45,802 nucleotides of DNA from an uncultured Pseudomonadota bacterium (GCA_913052275.1 CAJXDX010000002.1:1-45802), one strand, 5' to 3'. Positions 7,626 through 16,664 are shown, numbered from the stretch's first letter. The notes: generated from the letters alone by a model not told the origin. Translations and numbers: made by a program.

Positions 7626-8783
7626 ATGACTGTCCCTCCAAAAACAGCCTCCGCAGTAATTATCGGCGGAGGAGTTATGGGAGCAAGTACAGCTTATCAT
7701 TTGGCAAGCCGTGGTCTTAAAGATGTTTTACTGATTGAACGGGAGCCTTTCTTCGGCACAGGGGCAACTGGCCGCTGCGCAGGAGGTATTCGTTATCAAT
7801 TCAACACTGGTGTAAATATTCGGCTTTCAAATGCAAGCCTTCCCATGATTGACGCATTTGAAGAAGAAACCGGGCAGTCGGCTCTGGTTCATAAATGCGG
7901 ATACATTTTTGTATTAACTTGTGAAAAAGATGTGGAAGTATTTCAAAAATCTGTGGAACTTCAGCATTCTTTAGGTGTCAATACAGAATGGCTTGACAGA
8001 GATGAAATTCACAGTATAGCAGATCCTTGCCTGTTCCCGGATGCCTTGGCAGGAACTTTTAATGCTGATGAAGGTTTGGCTGACCCGAACAGCATTGTGA
8101 TGGGCTATATCAATACAGCACAAAAACAAGGGGCTACCTGTATTACAGATTGCTGCGCAACTGAAATTGTTCTCAAAGGTAACAAAATCAGCAAAGTTAA
8201 AACCAGTTCAGGTGAAATTCATACCGAGTGTGTCGTGAATACCTGTGGACCATGGAGTGCTGCTTTAGGAAAAACAATTGGCCTTGAGATACCTGTTTCT
8301 CCGCTCCGGCGGCAGTGGTTTGTTACGGACTCACTCCCGGCACTGCCTGCAGAATTTCCTTTTGTGATAGATTTTTCACAAAGCCTTTATTTTCATCGTG
8401 AAGGTTCTGGACTGTTAAGCGGCATGTCTAATCCGAAAGAAATAATCGGAGAGGATCAAAGTATCGATCCGAAATGGGAACTGGAACACATAGAAGCTGC
8501 TGTGAAACGCATGCCCATGCTGGAAAATACTGGAATTCGGACAAGACAGGCAGGACTATATGAGATGACTCCTGATGCTCATCCCATTATCGGTTCAACA
8601 CCAGTGGATGGTTTTTACCTGCTCACAGGATTTTCAGGTCATGGGTTTATGCAGGGACCTGTTTGCGGAAAGCTGATGGCTGAAATTCTGATTGACGGAG
8701 ATGCTTCCACAGTTGATATCAGCATGCTGGATTATAACAGATTTTCCGAAAACCGCTTAATTACAGAATATAACGTTATTTGA
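7626..8783 (+). CDS. FAD-dependent oxidoreductase, DAO/sarcosine-oxidase-beta type
   Basis: This 385-residue protein belongs to the D-amino-acid-oxidase/glycine-oxidase superfamily, whose members oxidise secondary or primary amines of small amino acids. The N-terminal FAD motif VIIGGGVMGASTAYHL is at about 12-27. The block GATGRCAGGIRYQF near 46-59 is typical of sarcosine-oxidase-beta and proline-dehydrogenase-beta-like enzymes. The C-terminal GFSGHGFMQGP closes the FAD site. It is translationally coupled to the upstream cyclodeaminase-family gene. No alpha, gamma or delta sarcosine-oxidase subunits are nearby, so it probably acts alone or only with its neighbour. Confidence 0.87.
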   Translation: MTVPPKTASAVIIGGGVMGASTAYHLASRGLKDVLLIEREPFFGTGATGRCAGGIRYQFNTGVNIRLSNASLPMIDAFEEETGQSALVHKCGYIFVLTCEKDVEVFQKSVELQHSLGVNTEWLDRDEIHSIADPCLFPDALAGTFNADEGLADPNSIVMGYINTAQKQGATCITDCCATEIVLKGNKISKVKTSSGEIHTECVVNTCGPWSAALGKTIGLEIPVSPLRRQWFVTDSLPALPAEFPFVIDFSQSLYFHREGSGLLSGMSNPKEIIGEDQSIDPKWELEHIEAAVKRMPMLENTGIRTRQAGLYEMTPDAHPIIGSTPVDGFYLLTGFSGHGFMQGPVCGKLMAEILIDGDASTVDISMLDYNRFSENRLITEYNVI

Positions 8784-8886
8784 GTTCAGATTCTGGATTG
8801 CATCACAACGTATATTGGCTTAGGATGAAAGAAAATATGATTCAATTATTTTTGTAATCATTCAAAAAATTTAATGGAGATTATTT

Positions 8887-10266
8887 ATGCTGTCAGACAA
8901 CACAGTAAAAAAAATTTTGGAGCACGGACTGAAGCAGGGAGCAGACTTTACTGAAGTATTTGTTGAAGATACCGTTTCATCCTCAATCAATCTGCTAGAC
9001 CAGAAAATTGACGAAATCAATTCTTCAAATTCGTTTGGAATTGGAGTGCGCCTGCTTTATGGGAACGAAGCATACTACGGTTACAGCAGTGATACGGAAG
9101 AAGGGAACCTTTTGAAACTTACGGAAAACCTCGGACAATCCGGTATGGAAGGTCAGCCGGGGGGACTACAACCGCTCGAACATCAATCAGTGGAAGACAT
9201 ACATCATGTAGCAATAAATCCGGACACAGTTAGCAAGTCTGAACGCGCTGAACTGTTGCGAAAGCTTGATAAAATAACCCGCAGTCATGGTCAGGATATC
9301 TGCCAGGTAAACGCAAACATGGCTGAAAAAAAACGTTCCGTACTAATCGCAAACAGTGAAGGTTTATGGTCCGAAGATACGCGCAGCTATTCCAGAATGA
9401 GGCTATCAGCAGTTGCTGAGAAAGGTGACGGCCCTCAATCAGCCGCAGAGAGTCCAGGTGTTTTGGGAGGTTATGAATTTTTTAAGAATCTGGATCTGGA
9501 GGAACTTGCCGAAAATGCCGCACAGTCAGCTCTGCGCATGGCAAGTGCAGGATATATAAATGGAGGGATATTGCCAGTGGTTCTAGGTAACGGATTTGGG
9601 GGCGTCATTTTTCACGAAGCATGTGGACATCCACTTGAAACAGAAGCAATACGTAAAAATGCTTCTCCTTTTTGTGACAAAATAGGAATGGAAGTGGGTC
9701 AGCCTATTCTTACAGCTATAGACGATGGAACAATCCCAAACAAATGGGGCTCATGCAATGTTGATGATGAGGGTACACCTACTCAGAAAACTGTGCTTAT
9801 TGAAAATGGCATATTGAAAAATTATCTCAGCGACCGCATCGGTGCAGGTCAAGTAGGAATACCACGCAGTGGTTCAGCTCGTCGCGAGTCATATAAATTT
9901 GCTCCTGTTTCCAGAATGCGGAACACCTTCATTGCTCCCGGGCCTGACTCTGTAGACGAAATGATTCAATCCATAGATTTTGGCCTCTATGCAAAAAAAA
10001 TGGGCGGAGGCTCAGTCAATCCCGGCACAGGTGAATTCAACTTTGCTGTGCAGGAAGGTTATGCCATTCGCAAAGGAAAAATAGCAGAACCTGTTCGGGG
10101 TGCAACTCTTATTGGTAAAGGTTTCGAAGTCCTTCCGCAAATATCGATGATTGCCGACGATTTGGATCTTGCCGCAGGAATGTGTGGTGCAGCAAGCGGC
10201 TGGGTTCCGACCACAGTGGGTCAGCCAACCTTAAAAATCGACTCTATACTGGTTGGAGGACGATAA
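8887..10266 (+). CDS. tldD: TldD-type metalloprotease
   Basis: TldD and TldE (PmbA) form a heterodimeric zinc protease that degrades unfolded peptides and matures modified peptides such as microcin B17. TldD carries the active site. Here the HExxxH motif reads HEACGH at 243-248 inside GNGFGGVIFHEACGHPLE, so this is the catalytic subunit. The length of 459 residues is slightly short for the family. The start is supported by GGAG eleven bases upstream. No TldE/PmbA gene is in the window. The next gene, a CoA ligase, begins 50 bases downstream on the same strand. Confidence 0.93.
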   Translation: MLSDNTVKKILEHGLKQGADFTEVFVEDTVSSSINLLDQKIDEINSSNSFGIGVRLLYGNEAYYGYSSDTEEGNLLKLTENLGQSGMEGQPGGLQPLEHQSVEDIHHVAINPDTVSKSERAELLRKLDKITRSHGQDICQVNANMAEKKRSVLIANSEGLWSEDTRSYSRMRLSAVAEKGDGPQSAAESPGVLGGYEFFKNLDLEELAENAAQSALRMASAGYINGGILPVVLGNGFGGVIFHEACGHPLETEAIRKNASPFCDKIGMEVGQPILTAIDDGTIPNKWGSCNVDDEGTPTQKTVLIENGILKNYLSDRIGAGQVGIPRSGSARRESYKFAPVSRMRNTFIAPGPDSVDEMIQSIDFGLYAKKMGGGSVNPGTGEFNFAVQEGYAIRKGKIAEPVRGATLIGKGFEVLPQISMIADDLDLAAGMCGAASGWVPTTVGQPTLKIDSILVGGR

Positions 10267-10316
10267 TCCGATTTTTTATTTTCCATTTACAACTTCAAAC
10301 CTTCAGGAAACTTTGA

Positions 10317-11612
10317 ATGAGATTTTTCGATCATGCCTTGGAAACAATGCCGCCTAAGGCAATTGAAGCGCTTCAGATCGAAAAGTTACGCTCAATGTTC
10401 AAAAAAATTTACGGGCATAACAGATTCTACACTGAAAAATTTGACTCGGCTGGTATAGATCATGAGACAATTCAAAATGTCAATGATATGGCCCAAATAC
10501 CCCTGACGAATAAAGAAGAGTTGATAAAGGCACAACAGTACAACCCTCCGTTTGGCTCCAATGCAACTTTCCCCGAATCCGCCTACTCACGTTTTCATCA
10601 GACATCCGGAACAACAGGAAAACCATTACGTGTTTTAGACACTCCAGAGAGCTGGGAATGGTGGGGACGATGTTGGGGATTCGTTCTGACCGGAGCCGGA
10701 CTTACTGAAAATGACCGCTTGTTTGTACCGTTCTCTTTTGGTCCATTCATTGGTTTTTGGGCTGCATTGGAAGGAGCAAGGATAATCAACACCATGATGA
10801 TTCCCGGCGGAGGACGGGATTCCCTGGAACGGTTGCACTTGATGAAGGAACTTGGTGTGACAGCAATCTGCTGTACTCCCACATATGCATTGCGACTTGC
10901 AGAAGTAGCCCAGGAAGCCGAATTTGATTTGAATGAGATTCCCCTGCGAATCTCTATACTCTCCGGAGAGCCAGGAGCAAATGTCCCTGCCACCAAAACC
11001 CGGGTTGAATCAGTATGGAATTTTAAATCTTATGACCATGCAGGAGCCTCAGAGGTAGGGGCTCACAGTTTTGAGTGTGAAATTCAACCAAACGGAACGC
11101 ATGTTAATGAAAGTGAGTTCATTGTTGAAGTGCTGAATCCGGATACGTTAGAGCCAGTTTCTGAAGGAGAACAGGGCGAATTAATTATCACAAATTTGGG
11201 ACGAATCGGTTTTCCGGTTATACGGTACCGTACAGGAGACCTGGTAAGACTTAACCATGAACCCTGCAAATGCGGACGAACTTTCCCCCGTTTTGAAGGT
11301 GGTGTGCTGGGGAGAGTTGATGATATGGTAGTCGTTCGTGGAATTAATGTCTTTCCAAGTGCGATTGAAAATTTGATACGGCGTTCTGATGAGGTAGAAG
11401 AATTTCGCATCACCGTTTCAACAGTAAAGCAAATGGGGCATCTTTCAATTGAACTTGACTTGAAAAAATATACAAGCCCTGAAAATGCAAAAAAAGATGT
11501 TTACCAGCAAATCCGTAATGAACTCAGTTTGAGCTCAGAAATAAAAGTGGTACCCCATGGCAGTCTTCCACGCTTTGAAATGAAAGCCAGAAGATTTCAT
11601 GTAAATAACTAA
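10317..11612 (+). CDS. Phenylacetate-CoA-ligase (PaaK)-type AMP-dependent acyl-CoA ligase
   Basis: The protein activates a carboxylic acid, probably aromatic, to its CoA thioester through an acyl-adenylate. The 431-residue length is that of PaaK-type ligases, which are shorter than most ANL enzymes. The phosphate-binding loop HQTSGTTGKP is at 94-103, the adenylate region includes YDHAGASEVG, and the hinge/C-domain motif GRVDDMVVVRGINVFPSAIE is intact. A paired-cysteine segment CKCGRTFPR lies just before the hinge, as in many PaaK relatives. The Mo-hydroxylase subunits follow on the same strand, which makes an aromatic acyl-CoA the likely product. The exact acid cannot be deduced. Confidence 0.88.
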   Translation: MRFFDHALETMPPKAIEALQIEKLRSMFKKIYGHNRFYTEKFDSAGIDHETIQNVNDMAQIPLTNKEELIKAQQYNPPFGSNATFPESAYSRFHQTSGTTGKPLRVLDTPESWEWWGRCWGFVLTGAGLTENDRLFVPFSFGPFIGFWAALEGARIINTMMIPGGGRDSLERLHLMKELGVTAICCTPTYALRLAEVAQEAEFDLNEIPLRISILSGEPGANVPATKTRVESVWNFKSYDHAGASEVGAHSFECEIQPNGTHVNESEFIVEVLNPDTLEPVSEGEQGELIITNLGRIGFPVIRYRTGDLVRLNHEPCKCGRTFPRFEGGVLGRVDDMVVVRGINVFPSAIENLIRRSDEVEEFRITVSTVKQMGHLSIELDLKKYTSPENAKKDVYQQIRNELSLSSEIKVVPHGSLPRFEMKARRFHVNN

Positions 11613-11768
11613 TCCATTCCCGAAATCATTATTCGACATTATTTATAAATGAAAACCTGTTTGTTTCTGAATTTAAGAAGTTCCACCTGTTTTTTTATTT
11701 GATCAAGGATTTCCTCGAGATAAAACCTGCTCAGTTGTGACTGTAAATTAATTATAAGAAATCTTTAA

Positions 11769-12272
11769 ATGAAACAGCTTTTGACCCTCAAAATTAATGA
11801 CGAGAGATACGAATTTTGGGCTTCAATTCACAAAACTCTGCTGGAAGTTCTGCGTGAAGATTTGCACCTCACGGGAACAAAACATGGCTGTGAACTTGGA
11901 GAATGTGGTGCCTGTACAGTGCTGATTAATGGAGAGCCGATTCTGTCGTGTCTGATTCTGCCAATAGAAGTTCAAGGGAAGGCGATTATGACAATTGAAG
12001 GTTTGTCTCATTCAGAAAAACATGGAACAGATTGTAAACCACATCCATTGCAAACTGCTTTTGCCCAGCAGGGAGCTTCACAGTGTGGATATTGTTCTCC
12101 GGGGATGCTGATGACAGCAAAGGCACTGCTTGACAAATATTCAAATCCAGACAGGGAAAGAATCAGAGAGGCAATTTCAGGAAATATATGCCGATGCACC
12201 GGCTACGCAAAAATTATTGAGGCAGTGGAGCAAGCTGCTAAATCAAATACAAAATTACCTCAACACACATAA
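11769..12272 (+). CDS. Molybdenum hydroxylase small subunit, two [2Fe-2S] clusters (HcrC/CoxS type)
   Basis: This is the electron-transfer subunit of a xanthine-oxidase-family enzyme. The 167 residues contain the plant-ferredoxin-type cluster ligands Cys41, Cys46, Cys49 and Cys61 (GCELGECGACTV...SC), then the helical cluster ligands Cys106, Cys109, Cys141 and Cys143 (CGYC...CRC). It is encoded apart from the large subunit by two small lipoprotein genes. The FAD subunit downstream carries a 4-hydroxybenzoyl-CoA-reductase-type cysteine insertion, so this chain would be the HcrC equivalent. As a generic family member it could equally serve an aldehyde or purine oxidase, and the assignment rests on its partner. 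Confidence 0.9.
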   Translation: MKQLLTLKINDERYEFWASIHKTLLEVLREDLHLTGTKHGCELGECGACTVLINGEPILSCLILPIEVQGKAIMTIEGLSHSEKHGTDCKPHPLQTAFAQQGASQCGYCSPGMLMTAKALLDKYSNPDRERIREAISGNICRCTGYAKIIEAVEQAAKSNTKLPQHT

Positions 12273-12299
12273 TTTCCAAATACATCAACGATAAAAAAT

Positions 12300-12680
12300 A
12301 TGCGTAATATTAAGATAATCACTGCGCTGTGTATCATTTTAATGCTTTCTTCATGCTCAATCAGCACATTTGGAAAATTTCAGGCTGCTGAAGGCATCCC
12401 TCTCTTCATCCAGGTTGGGAAAACTACAAGAACAGAAGTTTTAGATACTTTGGGAGAACCTCTTGTTCACCGCATAGTGGCGGGCAGAGAAACGCTTATT
12501 TACAATCATGAACGAGGTGATTACTTTTTTCTCTATGGTACTTATGAAGGAAATGAGCTGGTTCTTCGTCTGAAAAATCAAATTGTAGTAGAAGCCAGAA
12601 TAGAAAAAACTGGAAGCGGATGGGGTTTCTTTGCTCCTGCAACTTCAAACAATCCAGGAACAAGAAGAAGTGCGAGATAA
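12300..12680 (+). CDS. Small SmpA/BamE-like lipoprotein, copy 1
   Basis: This 126-residue protein has a lipoprotein signal peptide ending in LSSC (lipidated Cys19). The mature part contains the pattern TRTEVLDTLGEPL, which resembles the helix-turn before the beta sheet in SmpA/BamE/OmlA domains, and ends with GSGWGFFAP. It is followed 4 bases later by a second lipoprotein with the same pattern, so the two are tandem duplicates. They sit inside the molybdenum-hydroxylase gene set, between the small and large subunits. A direct role with that cytoplasmic enzyme is not obvious. Specific function unknown. Confidence 0.75.
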   Translation: MRNIKIITALCIILMLSSCSISTFGKFQAAEGIPLFIQVGKTTRTEVLDTLGEPLVHRIVAGRETLIYNHERGDYFFLYGTYEGNELVLRLKNQIVVEARIEKTGSGWGFFAPATSNNPGTRRSAR

Positions 12681-12684
12681 GAGC

Positions 12685-13077
12685 ATGTTCAAATCTGTTC
12701 TTTTTTTGTGGTTAATCTGTATTTTTATTGTTGTATTTTCTTCGGGTTGCGCCAAATCCAGTACAGGGAAGGTTGACTTATCCAGTCGAACAGTCCCGGG
12801 ATTCCTCAAGACAGGAACCACAACTATAGAGGATGTTCTTGAAAATATTGGAGAACCTTTTGGTTATCGAGAGCAAGGGAATCGCTCGGCAATGATTTAC
12901 CTCAGTTTTCAGGAGGATTATTTCAATTTATTATTCACTCAAATACGAATGGAAGAATCGCATCGTCTGGATCTGGTATTTAATAAAAATATTTTAGAAA
13001 AAGCAGAAATTAAAAAAGAAGGGTGGGGCTTCGGAGCAAATATCGACCCTCAACTAATTCAGTTGCTGGCTCAATAA
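12685..13077 (+). CDS. Small SmpA/BamE-like lipoprotein, copy 2
   Basis: The start at 12685 gives 130 residues with a clean lipoprotein signal (FSSGC, Cys22). An upstream TTG would add 18 residues and bury the signal. The mature domain parallels copy 1: TTIEDVLENIGEPF against TRTEVLDTLGEPL, then a conserved tyrosine-containing strand and a closing GWGF motif. A GATAAGAG element precedes the ATG and overlaps the stop of copy 1, so the two are probably translationally coupled. Function unknown; an outer-membrane location is likely from the lipid anchor. Confidence 0.75.
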   Translation: MFKSVLFLWLICIFIVVFSSGCAKSSTGKVDLSSRTVPGFLKTGTTTIEDVLENIGEPFGYREQGNRSAMIYLSFQEDYFNLLFTQIRMEESHRLDLVFNKNILEKAEIKKEGWGFGANIDPQLIQLLAQ

Positions 13078-13119
13078 TTCATGTATCCCTGAACAGTACC
13101 CTGAAACTTCAAACTACTT

Positions 13120-15522
13120 ATGAGCAAAAGCAGTAAATTTGATTGGATTGGAAAATCGTGGACACAGGTAGGCGGACTTGCAAAAGCCAAAGGTGAAACG
13201 GTTTATGCAGATGATCTTTTCCTGCCCAGGATGCTTTATGCCAAAATGCTGGGCAGTCCACACGCTCATGCACTGATCAAAAACATTGATGTAAGCCCCG
13301 CCTTGGAAATGCCCGGAGTGATTGCAGCCATAACTGGAAAGGATTTACCAATTCCATACGGAATTTTACCGGTCAGTCAGGATGAAACAGCATTATGTGT
13401 AGACAAAGTCCGCATGGTTGGTGATCCTGTGGCGGCAGTTGCAGCCATTGATGAAGAAACTGCGGAAGCAGCATTGGAAGAAATTGCAGTGGAGTATGAA
13501 CCTTTGCCATCCATCATCTCTATTGAAGATGCACTGTCAGAGGAAAAAGTTCAAATTCACCAATATGCTGCACAGGGTAATGTACATAAGAAAGTTTCTC
13601 TGGAATTCGGTGACACTGAATCTGGTTTCAGCCAGGCAGATCATATCAGACAGGAGCTATTCTATTACGAGGGCAGTACACATCTGCCCTTAGAACAGCA
13701 CGCGGCAGTAGCACAGATGGGTGCAAATAATCGGCTGACTCTGTGGTCTTCAACTCAAACCCCACATTATGTACACCGAACATTGTCAAAAGTTCTGGAA
13801 ATGCCATCCAGCCAAATAAGGGTAATTGCCACTCCTGTAGGCGGCGGATTTGGAGGAAAAACAGACCCTTTTCAGCATGAGATAGTCGCTTGTAAACTGG
13901 CTATGTTAACTGGACGTCCGGTTAAACTGACGCTGACTCGTGAAGAAGTATTTTATACACACAGAGGAAGACATCCGGTGTTAATGTGGGTTAAGGCTGG
14001 AATCAAATCAGACGGTTCGATCACTGCTTTACATTTTCGTAATTTTCTTGATGGAGGAGCTTATGGAAGTTATGGAGTAGCCAGCACTTTTTACACAGGG
14101 GCCTTGCAGACCGTAACTTATCCAATCGGAAATTACAAATTTGAGGCAATGCGGGTTTTCACCAATAAGGCTCCATGCGGACCGAAACGCGGTCATGGAA
14201 CACCTCAGCCCCGTTTTGCAATGGAAGTTCTGCTTGACAAATTCGCAGAAGATTTAGGAGTTGATCCGGCAGAACTAAGACTCAGGCATCTTGTACCTGG
14301 CAACAGCAGGACAGTAAATCATCTTACCGTGACGACAAACGGTCTGGGAGAATGTATCCGGAAAGCTACTCAAGTATCCGAATTTAATAAAAAGAGAAGA
14401 AAATCCCCTCCGGGGAAGGGTGTCGGGCTGGCCTGCAGCGCTTACTTGAGCGGGGCTGGACTGCCTATTTACTGGAACAAGATGCCCCACTCCGGAGTAC
14501 AAATTAAAATTGACCGCGGTGGAGGAGTAACAGTTTTTTGCGGAAGTGTTGACATAGGACAGGGTTCAGACTCTATTCTTGCCGGAATTGTAGCAGAGGA
14601 ACTGGGAATTCATATTCAAAATATAATAATAGTTACAGCTGATACTGATCTGACGCCTGTTGATCTGGGCAGTTATTCCAGTCGTGTCACTTTAATGACA
14701 GGAAATGCTGCAATTGCTGCAGTTAAACCATTACGTGAACAAATACTTTCAGCAGCCTCCGAAGTTTTGAAGATAGAGGCGGAAGATTTGACAATCAAAA
14801 ATGAAAAAATTTTGTTGAAGAACGGCTACCGTGAGCTGGCAGCATTTGTCGAAGCTGTCCAATGGGCAGAATCAAAATTTGGCACACTTGGCTCAGTTGG
14901 AAGCTATACCCCGCCACGTCATGGAGGGGATTATAAGGGCTCTGGAGTCGGCCCTTCACCAAATTACAGCTATTCTGCATGTGTAGCAGAGGTCTATTGT
15001 GATTCTGAGAGTGGATTTTACAGTGTTGAAAAGATTTGGATAGCACATGATATTGGACAGGCAATTAATGAAAAATTAGTTATTGGGCAGGTGGAAGGAA
15101 GTGTATATATGGGTCTTGGTGAAGCAATGATGGAAGAGCAGGTTTATTGGCCGGGGAAAAGCGATATTGGTGGACTGCACAAAAATCCTTCTATGCTAGA
15201 TTACAAAAGTCCAACCTCGTTAGATATGCCTGAAATTGAAACTATTCTGGTAGAAACAAATGACCCTGAAGGTCCATATGGAGCAAAGGAGGCTGGCCAA
15301 GGCCCGCTGCTGCCGGTCATGCCGGCCATCGCAAATGCCATTTACAATGCAGTCGGCGTGAGAGTGGATGAGGTTCCGATAACACCGGACAAAATTTATA
15401 AAGGGCTGCAGAATATAAAATCTGCAAAAAAACAAAAACATTGGTTGCCCGGTAGAATCGGACCTACAACATTCCCAAATGTAGAGTTTCCTGAGCCAAT
15501 TCATGTAGATCCTCCATGCTGA
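13120..15522 (+). CDS. Molybdenum hydroxylase large subunit (xanthine-oxidase family, HcrA-like)
   Basis: This 800-residue chain binds the molybdopterin cofactor and carries the active site. Family landmarks are the molybdopterin loop GGGFGGKTDPF (241-251), GQGSDSI in the second half and the C-terminal GAKEAG (721-726), whose Glu724 is the expected catalytic base. The N-terminal a/b-hammerhead is present (about 15-135). It follows the lipoprotein pair and precedes the FAD subunit. That subunit's extra four-cysteine loop points to a 4-hydroxybenzoyl-CoA-reductase-type complex, in which electrons flow towards the substrate to remove a ring hydroxyl. The large subunit alone would only support a CoxL/XdhB-type call. 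Confidence 0.88.
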   Translation: MSKSSKFDWIGKSWTQVGGLAKAKGETVYADDLFLPRMLYAKMLGSPHAHALIKNIDVSPALEMPGVIAAITGKDLPIPYGILPVSQDETALCVDKVRMVGDPVAAVAAIDEETAEAALEEIAVEYEPLPSIISIEDALSEEKVQIHQYAAQGNVHKKVSLEFGDTESGFSQADHIRQELFYYEGSTHLPLEQHAAVAQMGANNRLTLWSSTQTPHYVHRTLSKVLEMPSSQIRVIATPVGGGFGGKTDPFQHEIVACKLAMLTGRPVKLTLTREEVFYTHRGRHPVLMWVKAGIKSDGSITALHFRNFLDGGAYGSYGVASTFYTGALQTVTYPIGNYKFEAMRVFTNKAPCGPKRGHGTPQPRFAMEVLLDKFAEDLGVDPAELRLRHLVPGNSRTVNHLTVTTNGLGECIRKATQVSEFNKKRRKSPPGKGVGLACSAYLSGAGLPIYWNKMPHSGVQIKIDRGGGVTVFCGSVDIGQGSDSILAGIVAEELGIHIQNIIIVTADTDLTPVDLGSYSSRVTLMTGNAAIAAVKPLREQILSAASEVLKIEAEDLTIKNEKILLKNGYRELAAFVEAVQWAESKFGTLGSVGSYTPPRHGGDYKGSGVGPSPNYSYSACVAEVYCDSESGFYSVEKIWIAHDIGQAINEKLVIGQVEGSVYMGLGEAMMEEQVYWPGKSDIGGLHKNPSMLDYKSPTSLDMPEIETILVETNDPEGPYGAKEAGQGPLLPVMPAIANAIYNAVGVRVDEVPITPDKIYKGLQNIKSAKKQKHWLPGRIGPTTFPNVEFPEPIHVDPPC

Positions 15523-15680
15523 AAACAGATGTTTAAATTATGTCCATAAAATGTCAGAAAGTTTTCCAAAAAATGATTAACTTGCAAAAAAACAACTACA
15601 ATAGAAATTTTTTTAAAAGTTTTCCTAAAATTTCATAACAAGATTTCAAAAGAATTCTTTCAACATTTGCAGATAAATCA

Positions 15681-16664
15681 ATGTTACGCTTACCCCCCTT
15701 TGAATACTACACGCCGCAAAAAATTACAGAAGCAGTATCATTGAAAGCCAGATTTGGGGAAGATGCAATGTACTCTGCTGGAGGAACAGATCTATATCCA
15801 AATATGAAGCGCAAACAGTGCACACCAAAAACCTTGATTGGTTTACAAGAACTGAAAGAACTCAGCTTGATCAATTTTGATGATGATGGAATGTCCCTTG
15901 GTTCTGGAATTTCACTGAATGAGGTGGCAAATCATCCGGAAATTCAGAAACTTTATCCTGCGCTGTCAAAAGCGGCATCATTAGTTTCAGCTCCTCAGTT
16001 AAGAAATATGGGTACAATAGGCGGGAATTTATGTCTGGATACACGCTGCACTTACTACAATCAGACATACCCATGGAGAAAAGCGTTAGGTTTTTGCCTG
16101 AAAAAAGATGGTGATATTTGCTGGGTAGCAAGGAGCAGCCCTGTCTGCCTGGCTATTTCTTCATCTGACTGTGCGCCTGTCGCAGTAGCTTTGAATGCGG
16201 AATTTCATCTGACTGGCGAGAATGGTCAAAGAATTATCGCTGCTGAAGATTTTTATCTGAATGACGGAATCAGCTATCTAAATAAGACTCATGATGAGCT
16301 GCTGGTGTCGATACGCATACCTTCGCACGAAGGGTGGCTTATGAGCTACAAAAAATTACGCAGACGAGATTCAATTGATTTCCCAGTCCTGTCCGTTGCA
16401 ACAGCCTTTCACCTGGACAAGGCGGGAGTTTGCATAAATGCACGAATCGTTCTGGGGGCAGTTGCTTCCTGTCCTCTAAGAGCATTGCAAGCAGAAACAT
16501 TACTGAAAGGGGAAATACCCAATGCAGAACTGATAGAAACATCTGCAATTGCTGCAGCTAAATTAGCAAAACCGATGGACAACACGGATATGACTTTGGG
16601 TTACAGGAAAAAAATGGCAGCCAATTTTGTTAAAGAAGCAATTAATGAGGCGCTTGGACGATAA
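15681..16664 (+). CDS. Molybdenum hydroxylase FAD subunit with extra Fe-S insertion (HcrB-like)
   Basis: The 327-residue chain has the FAD-binding signatures AGGTDLYPNMK (33-43) and LRNMGTIGGNLCLDTRC (107-123). Directly after them lies an insertion whose cysteines Cys123, Cys139, Cys147 and Cys156 follow C-x15-C-x7-C-x8-C. Ordinary CoxM/XdhC-type FAD subunits lack this. In 4-hydroxybenzoyl-CoA reductase such an insertion binds an additional [4Fe-4S] cluster that admits low-potential electrons from ferredoxin, and as I recall its cysteine spacing is the same. Further cysteines are at 118 and 164. The gene is 158 bp downstream of the large subunit and ends the cluster. Confidence 0.88.
   Translation: MLRLPPFEYYTPQKITEAVSLKARFGEDAMYSAGGTDLYPNMKRKQCTPKTLIGLQELKELSLINFDDDGMSLGSGISLNEVANHPEIQKLYPALSKAASLVSAPQLRNMGTIGGNLCLDTRCTYYNQTYPWRKALGFCLKKDGDICWVARSSPVCLAISSSDCAPVAVALNAEFHLTGENGQRIIAAEDFYLNDGISYLNKTHDELLVSIRIPSHEGWLMSYKKLRRRDSIDFPVLSVATAFHLDKAGVCINARIVLGAVASCPLRALQAETLLKGEIPNAELIETSAIAAAKLAKPMDNTDMTLGYRKKMAANFVKEAINEALGR

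Noticed and set aside
12631..12684. Upstream TTG start for the second small lipoprotein
   Set aside because: It overlaps the first lipoprotein gene and pushes the lipoprotein signal inside the protein; the ATG at 12685 gives a normal lipobox.
11769..16664. Purine xanthine dehydrogenase or CO dehydrogenase
   Set aside because: Neither normally has the extra four-cysteine loop in the FAD subunit, and no purine-catabolism or cox accessory genes are adjacent.
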